Counted from the first letter of the stretch, positions 14,898 through 24,737 are shown. The stretch: DNA of 64,000 nt from Pseudoselenomonas ruminis (GCF_008271295.1 NZ_VTOY01000001.1:62001-126000), one strand, 5' to 3'. The notes: generated by a model not told the origin, from the sequence alone. A program made the numbers and translations.

Positions 14898-15788
14898 ATG
14901 GATTTGTTTAAACCAGAAGATAAGGCGGCAATCCTTGTGGAAGCACTGCCGTATATCCAGGAGTTTTACGGCAAGACGATTGTGATAAAATACGGCGGCA
15001 ATGCCATGATTAACGATGACCTCAAGGAAAAAGTCATGCAGGATGTAGCCTTGATGAAATATGTAGGCATCCGTCCGGTTATCGTTCATGGCGGCGGTCC
15101 AGAGATTACGGGATTTCTCAAGAAGGTCGGTAAGCAGTCCTCGTTTGTGGCGGGGCTGCGGGTTACCGACGAGGAAACCGTAGAGATTGCCGAAATGGTC
15201 TTGGATGGCAAGGTCAACTCGGAAATTGTCAATCTGCTGAACCGCCGCGGCGTCAAGGCTGTAGGCCTAAGCGGCAAGGATGCCGGACTCATTCAGGCGC
15301 GCAAGAAACTGGCTACGGTCTATGAGGGCGAAGAATCCAAAAAGGTGGATATCGGCTATGTCGGTGAGGTGGCGGCTATTAACTCCGGAATTATTGAAGA
15401 CCTGCTTGATCAGGATTATGTGCCAATCATCGCCCCGATTGGCGTTGGCGAGAATGGCGAAAGCTACAACATCAATGCCGATTATGTTGCCGCTGAGATT
15501 GCCGGAGCGCTTGAGGCAGAAAAATTGCTGCTGCTGACCGACATCGAAGGGATTTATAAGGATTTTAACGATAAGAATACGTTTATATCCACCCTGCATC
15601 TGCCCGAGGCACGCCAGTATATCAAAGAGGGAATCATTGCCGGCGGCATGATTCCGAAAGTTGAGGCATGCCTTACGGCGCTGGAAAAAGGCGCGGGCAA
15701 AACGCATATCATTGACGGCCGGCTTGACCATTCGATCATCCTCGAGGTGTTTACCGAACAGGGTATTGGTACGCAGGTTGTCAGATAA
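14898..15788 (+). CDS. argB: Acetylglutamate kinase
   Basis: 296-aa amino-acid kinase that phosphorylates N-acetylglutamate. VIKYGGNAM is the nucleotide/phosphate-binding start and VIVHGGGPEITGFLKK the substrate loop. The N-terminal helix ahead of the kinase fold (EALPYIQEFYG) is the extension seen in arginine-sensitive hexameric ArgB, so feedback inhibition by arginine is likely. The ATG at 14898 follows GAAGGGG. The next gene, argD, begins 12 bp downstream. Confidence 0.96.
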   Translation: MDLFKPEDKAAILVEALPYIQEFYGKTIVIKYGGNAMINDDLKEKVMQDVALMKYVGIRPVIVHGGGPEITGFLKKVGKQSSFVAGLRVTDEETVEIAEMVLDGKVNSEIVNLLNRRGVKAVGLSGKDAGLIQARKKLATVYEGEESKKVDIGYVGEVAAINSGIIEDLLDQDYVPIIAPIGVGENGESYNINADYVAAEIAGALEAEKLLLLTDIEGIYKDFNDKNTFISTLHLPEARQYIKEGIIAGGMIPKVEACLTALEKGAGKTHIIDGRLDHSIILEVFTEQGIGTQVVR

Positions 15789-15800
15789 GGAGATACTATC

Positions 15801-17006
15801 ATGAAAGAAACCGACCAGCTTATTTTTTCGGAAGACAAGGATAATTATCTTCCGGTCTTTAACCGTTATAAGATTGTCCTCGACCATGGCAACGGTGTAT
15901 ACGCTTGGGATAACAATGGCAAGAAATATATCGATTTTCTCGGCGGCATTGCCGTCAACGTCCTGGGACATAATTATCAGCCACTCGTTCAGGCGGTGGC
16001 CGAGCAGGCTGGCAAGCTGATTCACTGCTCGAATCTCTACTACACGCAGCCGCAGGCAGATGCTGCCAGCAAATTGGTTAAATTGAGCGGCTTGGGCAAA
16101 GCCTTTTTCGGCAATTCCGGTGCGGAGGCAAATGAAGGTGCAATTAAGATTGCCCGCAAATATGCGCATAGCATAAATTCCGAGAAGTCGCAGATTATTA
16201 CGGCTTGGGACAGCTTCCATGGGCGTACGATTGCCACGCTTACGGCTACCGGCCAGCCTCATTACCATGAGGGTGTCGGGCCGCTGCCGGAAGGCTTTGA
16301 TTATGTCCATTACAACGATATCGATGAGCTCGAGTCCATGATGAGCGACAAGACGGCGGCAGTCATGCTCGAGACTATCCAGGGTGAGGGCGGCGTCCAT
16401 ACGCCGGACGGCGATTATCTGAAAAAAGTTCGCGAGCTTTGCGATAAGTATCAGGCTTTGCTGATTTTTGATGAAATCCAGGCAGGTATCGGCCGTACGG
16501 GCAAGTTCTTCGCTTATGAAAAATACGGCGTCAAACCGGATATTGTCACGCTGGCCAAAGGGCTTGCTGGCGGCGTTCCCATCGGTGCGTTTATCGTAAC
16601 CGATGAAGTTGCCAAAGCCTTCAAGCCGGGCGACCATGGCACGACGTTTGGCGGCAATCCGCTGGCATGCGCCGCTGCCAATGTAGTGCTCGATACGGTG
16701 CCGAAAGCGGATTTCCTTCAGCAGGTTGAGGAAGTCGGCAGCTACTTCAAGGGCAAGCTCGAAGCACTGATGAAAAAATATCCAGCCTTAATCAAGGATG
16801 TCCGCGGTACCGGATTGATTTTGGGCGCGGAGCTTTCCAGTCCGGAACACGGCCGCGATATCGTCAATGGCTGCCTTGCGAAGGGCGCAATCATCAACTG
16901 CACCGCCGGTAAAGTGCTCCGGTTCATTCCGCCGCTTATCATTACGAAGGCACAGGTGGATGAGGTAATGAATATTCTCGATGAAGTTGTGAGTCAATAT
17001 GCATAA
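15801..17006 (+). CDS. argD: Acetylornithine aminotransferase
   Basis: 401-aa class III PLP aminotransferase. FGNSGAEANEGAIKIARKYA binds the cofactor phosphate, LLIFDEIQAGIGRTGKFFAYE holds the ring-stacking Asp, and VTLAKGLAGGVPIGA holds the PLP lysine. It converts N-acetylglutamate semialdehyde to N-acetylornithine. Last gene of the argCJBD set; a promoter region with a palindrome separates it from argF. Confidence 0.94.
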   Translation: MKETDQLIFSEDKDNYLPVFNRYKIVLDHGNGVYAWDNNGKKYIDFLGGIAVNVLGHNYQPLVQAVAEQAGKLIHCSNLYYTQPQADAASKLVKLSGLGKAFFGNSGAEANEGAIKIARKYAHSINSEKSQIITAWDSFHGRTIATLTATGQPHYHEGVGPLPEGFDYVHYNDIDELESMMSDKTAAVMLETIQGEGGVHTPDGDYLKKVRELCDKYQALLIFDEIQAGIGRTGKFFAYEKYGVKPDIVTLAKGLAGGVPIGAFIVTDEVAKAFKPGDHGTTFGGNPLACAAANVVLDTVPKADFLQQVEEVGSYFKGKLEALMKKYPALIKDVRGTGLILGAELSSPEHGRDIVNGCLAKGAIINCTAGKVLRFIPPLIITKAQVDEVMNILDEVVSQYA

Positions 17007-17009
17007 TTC

Positions 17010-17072
17010 TTGTATATGTATACAAAATATTTGCAGTTTCCTCTTCACAAGCAAAAAACAAAGTGTTATAAT
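17010..17072 (+). promoter_or_regulatory. argF promoter with upstream palindrome
   Basis: TTCACA (17044-17049), 17-bp spacer, TATAAT (17067-17072). About 20 bp upstream, TTGTATATGTATACAA (17010-17025) is almost self-complementary and may be an ArgR site. The promoter is well supported; the operator is an inference. Confidence 0.55.
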
Positions 17073-17116
17073 ATGCAATAGTGACGGACATGAGTTACAG
17101 TAACGGAGGTTGAAGT

Positions 17117-18046
17117 ATGCTGAAAGGAAAAGATATGTTATCCATCCACGACTTATCGGTGGATGAAGTGCAGGAAATCCTGACACTGGCAAAAGAGCTC
17201 AAGGCCAAACAGAAAGCAGGCGTTGAACATCATCTGCTTAAAGGCAAGACCTTGGGAATGATTTTTGAAAAATCCTCGACGCGTACACGAGTTTCCTTCG
17301 AGACTGGCATGTATCAGCTGGGCGGTCAGGCATTGTTCCTCTCCAACCGCGATCTGCAGCTGGGGCGCGGTGAACCCATCAAGGATACAGCCCGCGTGCT
17401 TTCCCGCTATCTCGATGGCATTATGATTCGCACGTTTGGTCATGACCGCGTAGAGGAATTAGCCCAGTGGGCGGATATCCCCGTTATCAATGCGCTGACG
17501 GATCTTTTGCATCCCTGCCAGGTGCTCACCGATCTTTTGACGATTCAGGAGCACAAGGGCAAGAATCTCAAGGGGCTTAAGATGGCCTACGTCGGCGATG
17601 GCAACAATATGACCAACTCGTATATGTATGGCTGTGCTAAGGCTGGTATGACCTTTGTAGCAGCGACGCCGGAGGATTATCGTCCGGATGAGACGGTCAT
17701 GAAGAACGCCATCGAAGATGCCAAACAGACTGGCGCTTCTATTTCGGTCATCACGGACCCGCAGGAAGCTGTCAAGGGGGCAGACATCGTTGTTACTGAC
17801 ACCTGGGCCAGCATGGGACAGGAAGACGAGCACGAGGCACGCAAGAAAATCTTTGCTCCGTATCAGGTCAACAAAGAATTGATGGCGCTGGCCGATAAAC
17901 GGGCTATCGTCATGCACTGCCTGCCGGCATACCGCGGGGAGGAAATCACGGAGGAGGTTCTCGAAGCAAATGCCGATGTCATCTTTGACGAGGCAGAGAA
18001 CCGCCTGCACACGCAGAAGGCTATCATGGCACTCACGATGTGCTGA
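17117..18046 (+). CDS. argF: Ornithine carbamoyltransferase
   Basis: 309-aa enzyme joining carbamoyl phosphate and ornithine to citrulline. The carbamoyl-phosphate loop is EKSSTRTRVSFE; further blocks are HPCQVLTDLLT, DTWASMGQE (ornithine site) and HCLPAYRGEEI (catalytic Cys). CGGAGG precedes the ATG, with a second in-frame ATG six codons later. It has its own promoter, so argF-G-H may be controlled separately from argCJBD. Confidence 0.96.
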   Translation: MLKGKDMLSIHDLSVDEVQEILTLAKELKAKQKAGVEHHLLKGKTLGMIFEKSSTRTRVSFETGMYQLGGQALFLSNRDLQLGRGEPIKDTARVLSRYLDGIMIRTFGHDRVEELAQWADIPVINALTDLLHPCQVLTDLLTIQEHKGKNLKGLKMAYVGDGNNMTNSYMYGCAKAGMTFVAATPEDYRPDETVMKNAIEDAKQTGASISVITDPQEAVKGADIVVTDTWASMGQEDEHEARKKIFAPYQVNKELMALADKRAIVMHCLPAYRGEEITEEVLEANADVIFDEAENRLHTQKAIMALTMC

Positions 18047-18100
18047 TACTCTTATAAAGCTTTAGGTATATTGAATGTAAAGGAAAAGAGGTAAATTTCT

Positions 18101-19318
18101 ATGGCTAAGAAACAGATTAAGAAAGTCGTACTGGCTTATTCCGGTGGTCTTGACACCTCCGTTATCATTCCCTGGCTCAAAGAAAACTATGATGGCTGCG
18201 AAGTTATCGCTGCTTGTGCTGACATCGGCCAGGGCGATGAGCTCGATGCTGTTCATGATAAAGCGCTGGCATCTGGTGCATCCAAGGTCTATATCTGTGA
18301 TTTAACCGAGGAGTTCCTGACGGGCTATGTGTGGCCGACGCTTAAGGCTGGTGCAGTATATGAGGATAAATATCTGCTCGGCACGTCGTTCGCTCGTCCG
18401 ATTATCGCCAAAAAGCTGGTTGAAATTGCGAAAAAAGAGGGCGCAGATGCCATTGCGCATGGTGCTACGGGCAAAGGCAACGACCAGGTTCGTTTTGAAC
18501 TGACGGTCAAGGCACTGGCTCCGAATATCACGCTGATTGCGCCGTGGCGTGAGTGGGATCTTGACTCCCGCAGCGCAGAGATTGAGTATGCCAAGAAACA
18601 TGGTATTCCCATCGCAACGGATAACAAGAAATATTCGATGGACCGCAATATCTGGCATCTGTCCCATGAAGGTTCCGATCTTGAGGACCCGGCTAACGAG
18701 CCGGACAGCAGCATGCTATTGATTTCCAAACCGGTTGAGGAAGCTCCGGATAAAGCCGAGTATGTCACCATCGATTTCGAAAAAGGTGAGCCGGTGGCGG
18801 TAAACGGTGAGAAACTCGGGGCAGTGGAACTGCTGACGAAACTCAATGAGATTGGTGCACGCAACGGTGTTGGCGTTGTCGATATCTGCGAGAACCGTCT
18901 CGTTGGCATGAAGTCGCGTGGCGTTTATGAGAATCCGGGCGGAGCACTGCTCTACTATGCACATCGTGAACTCGAGTATCTCTGCCTTGACCGTCAGACC
19001 TATCATTATAAACAGCAGGTTGGCATCCGCTATGCAGAGCTCGTTTACGATGGCATGTGGTTCTGCCAGCTGCGCGAGGCGCTCGATGCGTTTGTTAACA
19101 GCACGCAGCAGACGGTAACGGGTTCGGTCAAACTGAAACTCTACAAGGGCAACATCATGTCTGCCGGCAGCAAGAGCCCGTATTCCCTGTACAGCCAGGA
19201 GTTTGTAACGTTCGAGCATGACGATGTTTACAACCAGGCCGATGCTACGGGCTTCATCAACCTCTTTGGCCTGCCGCTCAAGGTACGTGCGCTCATGCAG
19301 GAGAAAACAGGAAAATGA
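18101..19318 (+). CDS. argG: Argininosuccinate synthase
   Basis: 405-aa ATP pyrophosphatase-fold ligase joining citrulline and aspartate. The P-loop [15 protein letters not shown] is at residues ~10-24. [13 protein letters not shown] and [17 protein letters not shown] are substrate-binding blocks. AGGAAAAGAGG lies upstream of the ATG. Its stop overlaps the argH start in an ATGA, indicating translational coupling. Confidence 0.96.
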   Translation: MAKKQIKKVVLAYSGGLDTSVIIPWLKENYDGCEVIAACADIGQGDELDAVHDKALASGASKVYICDLTEEFLTGYVWPTLKAGAVYEDKYLLGTSFARPIIAKKLVEIAKKEGADAIAHGATGKGNDQVRFELTVKALAPNITLIAPWREWDLDSRSAEIEYAKKHGIPIATDNKKYSMDRNIWHLSHEGSDLEDPANEPDSSMLLISKPVEEAPDKAEYVTIDFEKGEPVAVNGEKLGAVELLTKLNEIGARNGVGVVDICENRLVGMKSRGVYENPGGALLYYAHRELEYLCLDRQTYHYKQQVGIRYAELVYDGMWFCQLREALDAFVNSTQQTVTGSVKLKLYKGNIMSAGSKSPYSLYSQEFVTFEHDDVYNQADATGFINLFGLPLKVRALMQEKTGK

Positions 19319-20742
19319 GCGAGGCAATGTGGGGAGGCCGGTTCACGAAGACCACCGATGAGATGATCAACGAGTTCCAGGCGTCCATAGGCTTCGACAA
19401 GAGAATGTATCACGAGGATATCGCGGGCAGCATCGCACATGCAACGATGCTGGCCAAGGCCGGTATCATTTCGGTGGATGATAAGGATAAGATTATCGCT
19501 GGCCTCAAGGATATTTTGGCGCAGATTGAAAACGGGGAATTTGACTTTTCCGTTGACCTTGAAGATATCCACATGAATATCGAAAAGCGTCTGACCGATG
19601 CTATCGGTGAGGCTGGCGGCCGTCTTCATACGGCCCGCAGCCGCAACGACCAGGTTGCACTGGACACGCATATGTATGTGCGCCGTCAGGTGGTGGAGGT
19701 CCAGAAAGAAATCCAGAACCTGCAGCAGGCACTCGTTGAGACGGCGGAAAAATATGGCGATGTCATCATGCCGGGTTACACCCATTTGCAGCGGGCACAG
19801 CCCATCCTGTTTGCGCATCATCTGATGGCATATTTTGGAATGCTTTCGCGTGACTTTGCCAGATTTGAGGGCGTCTATAAGCGGGCAGACATCATGCCGC
19901 TCGGTGCGGGTGCACTGGCAGGCACGACGTTCCCGATTGACCGCGAGTTCGTAGCAAAACAGCTGAACTTCGAGGCGATTTATAACAACAGCCTCGATGC
20001 CGTAAGCGACCGCGATTACATCATGGAATTTTTGAGCGCGGCTTCCATTCTGATGGTTCATCTGTCGCGTTTGTCGGAGGAGACAATCCTCTGGTGCAGC
20101 CGTGAGTTCTCGTTTGTAGAGCTTGACGATGCCCATTGCACGGGCTCGTCGATGATGCCGCAGAAGAAGAACCCCGATGTATCGGAATTGGTGCGCGGCA
20201 AGACCGGCCGTGTCATTGGTCATCTGATGGCCATGCTGACGACGGTCAAAGGCCTGCCGCTGGCTTATAACAAAGACCTTCAGGAAGACAAAGAGGGGAT
20301 CTTTGATGCCATCGACACCGTGAAGTTCAGCCTGGCTGTCTATGCGCAGCTGATTCGCGGCATGAAGGTCCGCAAGGAAGTCATGATGACGGCCGTGGCG
20401 GAGGATTTCTCCAATGCTACGGATTTGGCCGACTATCTGGTCAAGAAGGGCATGCCGTTCCGTCAGGCACATGCGGTGTCCGGTACGGCGGTTCATAATT
20501 GCATTGCCCAGGGGAAATACCTGAAGGATATGACGCTTGAGGAGTTCAAAGAACTTTCCCCATTATTTGAAGCAGACATCCAGGAGGCTATCAGCCCGGA
20601 GACTTGTGTCAAGAATCGCAATTCTTTTGGCGGAACTTCCTATCAGCAGGTTGAACTGCAGCTAAAGGCAGCCAAGGAGCTGCTTGCGGCCGAGCATAAA
20701 ATCTGTGACGCTGCGGAAAAGGTGCAGGTCAACGTGCAGTAA
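19315..20742 (+). CDS. argH: Argininosuccinate lyase
   Basis: 475-aa fumarase/aspartase superfamily enzyme that splits argininosuccinate into arginine and fumarate. MWGGRF at the N-terminus, [12 protein letters not shown], and the superfamily signature [12 protein letters not shown] with its catalytic Ser loop are all present. The start overlaps argG by 4 nt. Its 3' flank has a long hairpin with T run (20776-20842). Confidence 0.96.
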   Translation: MSEAMWGGRFTKTTDEMINEFQASIGFDKRMYHEDIAGSIAHATMLAKAGIISVDDKDKIIAGLKDILAQIENGEFDFSVDLEDIHMNIEKRLTDAIGEAGGRLHTARSRNDQVALDTHMYVRRQVVEVQKEIQNLQQALVETAEKYGDVIMPGYTHLQRAQPILFAHHLMAYFGMLSRDFARFEGVYKRADIMPLGAGALAGTTFPIDREFVAKQLNFEAIYNNSLDAVSDRDYIMEFLSAASILMVHLSRLSEETILWCSREFSFVELDDAHCTGSSMMPQKKNPDVSELVRGKTGRVIGHLMAMLTTVKGLPLAYNKDLQEDKEGIFDAIDTVKFSLAVYAQLIRGMKVRKEVMMTAVAEDFSNATDLADYLVKKGMPFRQAHAVSGTAVHNCIAQGKYLKDMTLEEFKELSPLFEADIQEAISPETCVKNRNSFGGTSYQQVELQLKAAKELLAAEHKICDAAEKVQVNVQ

Positions 20743-20775
20743 TCATGCCTTGAAGGCATAAATAAATCTTGAAGG

Positions 20776-20842
20776 AGACTCTGATTTTTAGTAGTATAGA
20801 GGTATATGTACTTCTATATTTCTAAAGATTGGAGTCTTTTTT
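20776..20842 (+). terminator. Long hairpin terminator after argGH that overlaps the next gene's SD
   Basis: Arms 20776-20791 and 20822-20837 pair (about 13 of 16, the rest mostly G-U), with an inner TATAGAGGT / ACTTCTATA helix, and TTTTTT follows. GGAG (20831-20834), the only Shine-Dalgarno for the ATG at 20844, is inside the 3' arm. Confidence 0.65.
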
Positions 20843-20843
20843 G

Positions 20844-21032
20844 ATGGATTGGTTGCATAAAGCGGTAAAGCCCATGGATGTTCTGATTGCGGCAGTTGGC
20901 TTGTACGTGTTCCTGTTCGGTATCAATTACAATGACATGTCAATCATTGACACAGCCTATGCTGTTTCGTTTGGAATTTGGGGTGTACTGTTTATCGTTC
21001 GCTGCTATATCTGTTGGAAAGGTTCAAAATGA
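20844..21032 (+). CDS. Small membrane protein of unknown function
   Basis: 62 aa with two hydrophobic helices (about 12-28 and 38-57) and short charged ends (MDWLHKAVKPMD and CWKGSK). I do not recognise the family. The SD (GGAG, 9 nt upstream) is buried in the terminator stem of argGH. Its TGA overlaps the ATG of the HAD phosphatase gene, which suggests co-translation and argues that it is a real gene. Confidence 0.6.
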   Translation: MDWLHKAVKPMDVLIAAVGLYVFLFGINYNDMSIIDTAYAVSFGIWGVLFIVRCYICWKGSK

Positions 21033-21838
21033 CAAAAGCTGTATTTTTCGATATCGATGGAACGCTTATCAACATTCACCGCGGGCAGACCAGTCTGACG
21101 GAGCCGGTGAAAAAAGCCATCCGTGCGCTGCGGAAGGCGGGCCATCATACGTTTATTGCGTCGGGGCGTCCCTGGGCGTACCTGGCAAAAGAGCTTACAA
21201 CGTCCGGCTTGTTTGATGGTTTTGTACTGCTCAATGGCGCTGTGGTGCTGCTGGATGGCAAGGTAATATTCCGCAAGGACTTGCCTTTAGAAGTCGTTCG
21301 CGCTATTGTAAAGAGAGCAGAGGAATGTGGTGTCGAGTATATCCTCGAAAGCAATCCGTCGGTATATCTGAAACGGGAATACAAAGCCCTCGAAGAAGTG
21401 TATACGTCGATTGACATCGGTTTGGAGGATTTTGTGCGCGATTATGATGAGAGCCTTGCAGGATTGCAGATTGGCAAGATTGAATTCCTGTCTGAGACGC
21501 CAAACGCTGGCGGTCTTTTTCACGAGCTGCTGGCCTGGCCGGGGCTCACGGGACTTATTGACCCGACGCTGCTAAAATACATGGAACTTTATTCGGCCGA
21601 TATATCCAAGGGCACTGGAATTCTTGAGGCATTAAAATACCTGGGGATTCCTGTGGAAGAAAGCTATGCGTTTGGCGATGGCTTAAATGATTTGGAAATG
21701 ATGGATACCGTCGGCACGAGTCTGGTTATGGGCAATGCTGGCAATGAACTCAAGGCAAAGGCAGATTATGTGCTGCCAAGCGTTGATGAAGATGGTGTAG
21801 CGGATGGGATATACCGTTACATCCTAAAGACAATCTGA
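21029..21838 (+). CDS. Cof-type HAD-IIB family phosphatase
   Basis: 269-aa haloacid-dehalogenase hydrolase. Motif I FFDIDGTL has the nucleophile Asp8 and acid/base Asp10, motif II is TFIASGRP, and motif IV is FGDGLNDLEMM. A type IIB cap lies between motifs II and III. Cof-like enzymes dephosphorylate sugar phosphates, FMN or PLP; the substrate cannot be read from sequence. The ATG at 21029 overlaps the preceding small gene by 4 nt. Confidence 0.88.
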   Translation: MTKAVFFDIDGTLINIHRGQTSLTEPVKKAIRALRKAGHHTFIASGRPWAYLAKELTTSGLFDGFVLLNGAVVLLDGKVIFRKDLPLEVVRAIVKRAEECGVEYILESNPSVYLKREYKALEEVYTSIDIGLEDFVRDYDESLAGLQIGKIEFLSETPNAGGLFHELLAWPGLTGLIDPTLLKYMELYSADISKGTGILEALKYLGIPVEESYAFGDGLNDLEMMDTVGTSLVMGNAGNELKAKADYVLPSVDEDGVADGIYRYILKTI

Positions 21839-21849
21839 GGTGGTTTTTC

Positions 21850-22782
21850 ATGCGAAAAAAAATAGGAATGATATTGGGCGCGGTCCTGCTCGTGGCGGCT
21901 CTGCTGGCAGGCTGTGGGAAGGCTCCCGCCGATACCGCTGCCAGCAGTCAGCCGGCTGCCGGGACGACGGCCGCGGCTCAGGGAAATCTGGTCGTCAAGA
22001 TGCTCAACGTCGGACAGGGCGATGCAATCTTGATACAGACGCCAGCGCAGACCGTGCTGATTGATACCAGCGATCTTGATGAGCGCGATAAGCTGCGGCA
22101 GGAGCTCAAAAAGGCCGGTGTCACGAAAATCGATAAGGTGATTTTGACTCATCCGCATGCCGACCATATCGGCGGCATGGAAGTGGTGCTCAGTGAGTTC
22201 GAGGTAAAAGAAGTCTATGACAACGGCATGCCGTCCACGTCGAAGATTTATCTTGGCTATATGAAGCAGCTCAAGGCCAAGGGGATTGCGCATAAGGCGC
22301 TCAAAGCCGGTGATGTATTAGACTTTGGCGGCGGGGCAAGCTTCCATGTCTACGCACCGACGGAATCACATCAGCAGGAAGGCCGTCAGAAGGGCTATAA
22401 GCATGACCCGAATAACGAGTCGGTTGTCGGCAAGCTGGTTTTTGGCGAGTTTGCCATGATGTTCACGGGCGATGCGGAGAAGAAAGAAGAGGAGCCGATT
22501 GTCGGAGGCTTTGGCGGCGAGCTGAAAGCGCAGGTCTTAAAAGCTGGCCATCATGGCAGCAAGACGTCGTCTTCCAAAGAATTCTTGCGGGCTGTCCAGC
22601 CGGAAACGGCCTTGATTTCCTGCGGGGCAGGCAATGACTACGGGCATCCGCATAAGGAAACGATGAAGAAATACAAAGCCCTTCATCTCAAGATTTTCGA
22701 AACGGACAAGAATGGAACGATAACCGTTTCAACGGATGGCAAGACGTACACGGTTACGCCGGAACAGGGGGAACAGCAATGA
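21850..22782 (+). CDS. MBL-fold metallohydrolase lipoprotein (ComEC/Rec2 C-terminal-like)
   Basis: 310 aa. The lipobox LLAGC (Cys22) marks a lipoprotein, followed by an Ala/Ser/Thr-rich linker to about residue 45. The metallo-beta-lactamase domain has NVGQGDAILI, LTHPHADHIGG and KAGHHGSKTSSS, the pattern of the secreted nuclease-like domain found at the end of ComEC. No competence channel is fused, so it acts alone at the outer face of the inner membrane or at the outer membrane. The DUF3006 gene overlaps its stop by 4 nt, a common pairing. Confidence 0.87.
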   Translation: MRKKIGMILGAVLLVAALLAGCGKAPADTAASSQPAAGTTAAAQGNLVVKMLNVGQGDAILIQTPAQTVLIDTSDLDERDKLRQELKKAGVTKIDKVILTHPHADHIGGMEVVLSEFEVKEVYDNGMPSTSKIYLGYMKQLKAKGIAHKALKAGDVLDFGGGASFHVYAPTESHQQEGRQKGYKHDPNNESVVGKLVFGEFAMMFTGDAEKKEEEPIVGGFGGELKAQVLKAGHHGSKTSSSKEFLRAVQPETALISCGAGNDYGHPHKETMKKYKALHLKIFETDKNGTITVSTDGKTYTVTPEQGEQQ

Positions 22783-22979
22783 TTTCTGCCTATATCGACC
22801 GTCTCGAGGGGGACTTAGCGGTTCTCCTGCTGGGCGACGAAATGAAAAAAGTCAATTTTCCTGTTTGCTTTTTGCCGGCTGACGTTGGCGAAGGAGATTA
22901 TCTGAAATTGGATATTTCCTACGATAAAGAAGCAACCGAGCAGGCAGAACAGGAAGCTTTGGATTTATTGAAAGAGTAA
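22779..22979 (+). CDS. DUF3006 domain protein
   Basis: 66 aa. It has the DUF3006 pattern: an N-terminal ISAYIDRLEGDLAVLLLGDE strand pair, then LPADVGEGDYLKLDI, and an acidic C-terminus. No known biochemical role. The ATG overlaps the TGA of the MBL-fold gene, as often seen for this family, so it is probably a partner of that protein. Confidence 0.8.
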   Translation: MISAYIDRLEGDLAVLLLGDEMKKVNFPVCFLPADVGEGDYLKLDISYDKEATEQAEQEALDLLKE

Positions 22980-23002
22980 GGATCATGAGGAGGAACCATT
23001 TC

Positions 23003-24058
23003 ATGAAGATGCTATTCCGCTGGGCAAGTTTGGCGGGGGCGGTCATCCTGGCCGCATTGGTGTTTTTGCCAGGGTGTACAGAGGCGGCCCGGCATGTACG
23101 GAACCATGAGCTCAATTATTTCCAGACGTCAAATGTCAAAGTAGATGGCCGGGATGCGCTGCGCATCGAAATCGGCATGGATAACGACAAGCTCGAGTAT
23201 GAGACCAGCGTCAAGCCTTATGCCGAAACGCAGCTCATTGTTGATTTGCAGAATACGAAGCCCGGCGAACTCCGCAAGACGATTTCGCTCAAGAGCAAGC
23301 TGGCTACGAAGGTTCGCATTGCTGAGCTGCAGCGCAATCACACCCAAATCCGGATTGACTTTTCCAATCCGGCCGTAAAAGATAATTACCGGATTTATAC
23401 GCTGGAGCGCGACCGCAAGGCGAAGAAGCCGTACCGTCTCGTCATCGACGTGCTGGATAATGGAGCGGCAGGCGGCAAAGTGACTGGGATAGCTGGCCGC
23501 ACGATTGTACTAGATGCCGGTCATGGCGGCACGGACAGCGGCGCCGTTGGCCCGACTGGTGTCATGGAAAAAAATGTTACGCTGGCTGTGACCAAGAAGG
23601 TTGAGTCGATTCTTAAAAATTCCGGTGCCCGGGTGGTTATGACGCGCACCCGCGATGTTGATGTCTATGGGCCAAATGATACGGCCAGACAGGAATTGCA
23701 GGCACGCTGCAACGTATCAAACTTTGACCCGTCGTCGGAGCTTTTCGTGTCGATTCACTGCAATTCGTTTTCGAGCCAGGAGGCCAAGGGTATGGAAACC
23801 TATTATTATGCTTCCTCGTCCCGTGGCAAGCGGCTGGCAACGCTGCTGAATGAGGAGCTGGAGAAAGCCGGCGGCCTTTTGAACCGTGGCGTCAAAACCG
23901 CAAATTTTTATGTCATAAAACATACCAACGTGCCGGCGTCGCTGATTGAACTTGGCTTTATCTCAAATTACCGGGAAGAGCGGCTGCTCAATACCGATAG
24001 TTATCAGCAAAAACTTGCTGGTGCCGTGGCACGGGCAATTGCACGGTTTTTCAACTAA
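23003..24058 (+). CDS. N-acetylmuramoyl-L-alanine amidase lipoprotein (AMIN + Amidase_3)
   Basis: 351 aa. The N-terminus is hydrophobic with a LPGC lipobox (Cys25). An AMIN-like beta domain (about 35-130) would direct it to the envelope. The zinc amidase_3 domain starts at TIVLDAGHGGTDSGAVG, with the metal Glu in GVMEKNVTLAV, the later His in VSIHCNSF, and the catalytic Glu in ASLIELGFISN. It hydrolyses the bond between MurNAc and the stem peptide. The ATG at 23003 is preferred: AGGAGG at 22987-22992 lies upstream, whereas the in-frame ATG at 22985 overlaps that SD. Confidence 0.9.
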   Translation: MKMLFRWASLAGAVILAALVFLPGCTEAARHVRNHELNYFQTSNVKVDGRDALRIEIGMDNDKLEYETSVKPYAETQLIVDLQNTKPGELRKTISLKSKLATKVRIAELQRNHTQIRIDFSNPAVKDNYRIYTLERDRKAKKPYRLVIDVLDNGAAGGKVTGIAGRTIVLDAGHGGTDSGAVGPTGVMEKNVTLAVTKKVESILKNSGARVVMTRTRDVDVYGPNDTARQELQARCNVSNFDPSSELFVSIHCNSFSSQEAKGMETYYYASSSRGKRLATLLNEELEKAGGLLNRGVKTANFYVIKHTNVPASLIELGFISNYREERLLNTDSYQQKLAGAVARAIARFFN

Positions 24059-24083
24059 AAGATGATGGACATGAGGTGATAAA

Positions 24084-24674
24084 ATGAAACGATTACGAGT
24101 TATCCTGCTGGCTGTATTAGCGCTGACGCTTTTGGTGACGGCAGGCTGTGACCCAAACAATGAGAAGGGAACGCCGGGCGGAACGTCGGCAGCCGTAAGC
24201 GGGAACAGCGGAACGTCGGCAGGCAGTGCGGCATCTTCTTCGGGAACGCAAACGGCTTCGAAAAAAATGAACATCAAAGTATATTACCCGGATGAGCAGG
24301 GAATGAAGCTTATCGCTGTAAAACGCACGATAAAAAGCGATGACGCCGGCAAGTACGCCGAAGCCATGAAGTCGCTGCTTCAGGGGCCAAAGGATAAAGG
24401 GCAGATTGCCGTCATCCCGAAACAGGCAAAACTCCGCAGTGTAAAGGTGAAAGACGATGTTGCCTATGTGGATTTTAGCCAGGATTTGGTGAAACAGTTC
24501 ACGGGCGGTTCTACGGGGGAAGAAATGCTGGTTGGTTCCGTTGTCAACACGCTTACCGATTTCCCGGAAATCAAGAAAGTCCAGATTCTTGTCGAAGGGA
24601 AAAAAATCGAAACGCTGGCTGGCCACATGGACCTTTCTGCACCGATTGCCCGGATGGCAAACCTGTTGAAGTAA
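24084..24674 (+). CDS. GerMN-domain lipoprotein
   Basis: 196 aa with lipobox VTAGC (Cys22), a Gly/Ser/Thr-rich spacer to ~60, and one GerMN domain (MNIKVYYPDEQGMKLIAV through VQILVEGKKIETLAGHMD). GerMN domains occur in GerM and in envelope lipoproteins of non-sporulating bacteria. It follows the amidase gene by 25 bp, as in many Firmicutes where the two occur together. It probably helps peptidoglycan remodelling; sporulation is not implied. Confidence 0.85.
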   Translation: MKRLRVILLAVLALTLLVTAGCDPNNEKGTPGGTSAAVSGNSGTSAGSAASSSGTQTASKKMNIKVYYPDEQGMKLIAVKRTIKSDDAGKYAEAMKSLLQGPKDKGQIAVIPKQAKLRSVKVKDDVAYVDFSQDLVKQFTGGSTGEEMLVGSVVNTLTDFPEIKKVQILVEGKKIETLAGHMDLSAPIARMANLLK

Positions 24675-24703
24675 AACTTGATATTTTGACTTTTCCGATG
24701 GAT

Positions 24704-24737
24704 ACGCGCAGAAAACCTTGTCTTTCTGCGCGTTTTA
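24704..24737 (+). terminator. Terminator after the GerMN gene
   Basis: ACGCGCAGAAA / TTTCTGCGCGT stem (24704-24714, 24723-24733) followed by TTTT. Confidence 0.75.

Noticed and set aside
24084-24674. GerMN protein as evidence of spore formation
   Set aside because: GerMN lipoproteins occur in non-sporulating bacteria beside amidases; no spore genes are present here.
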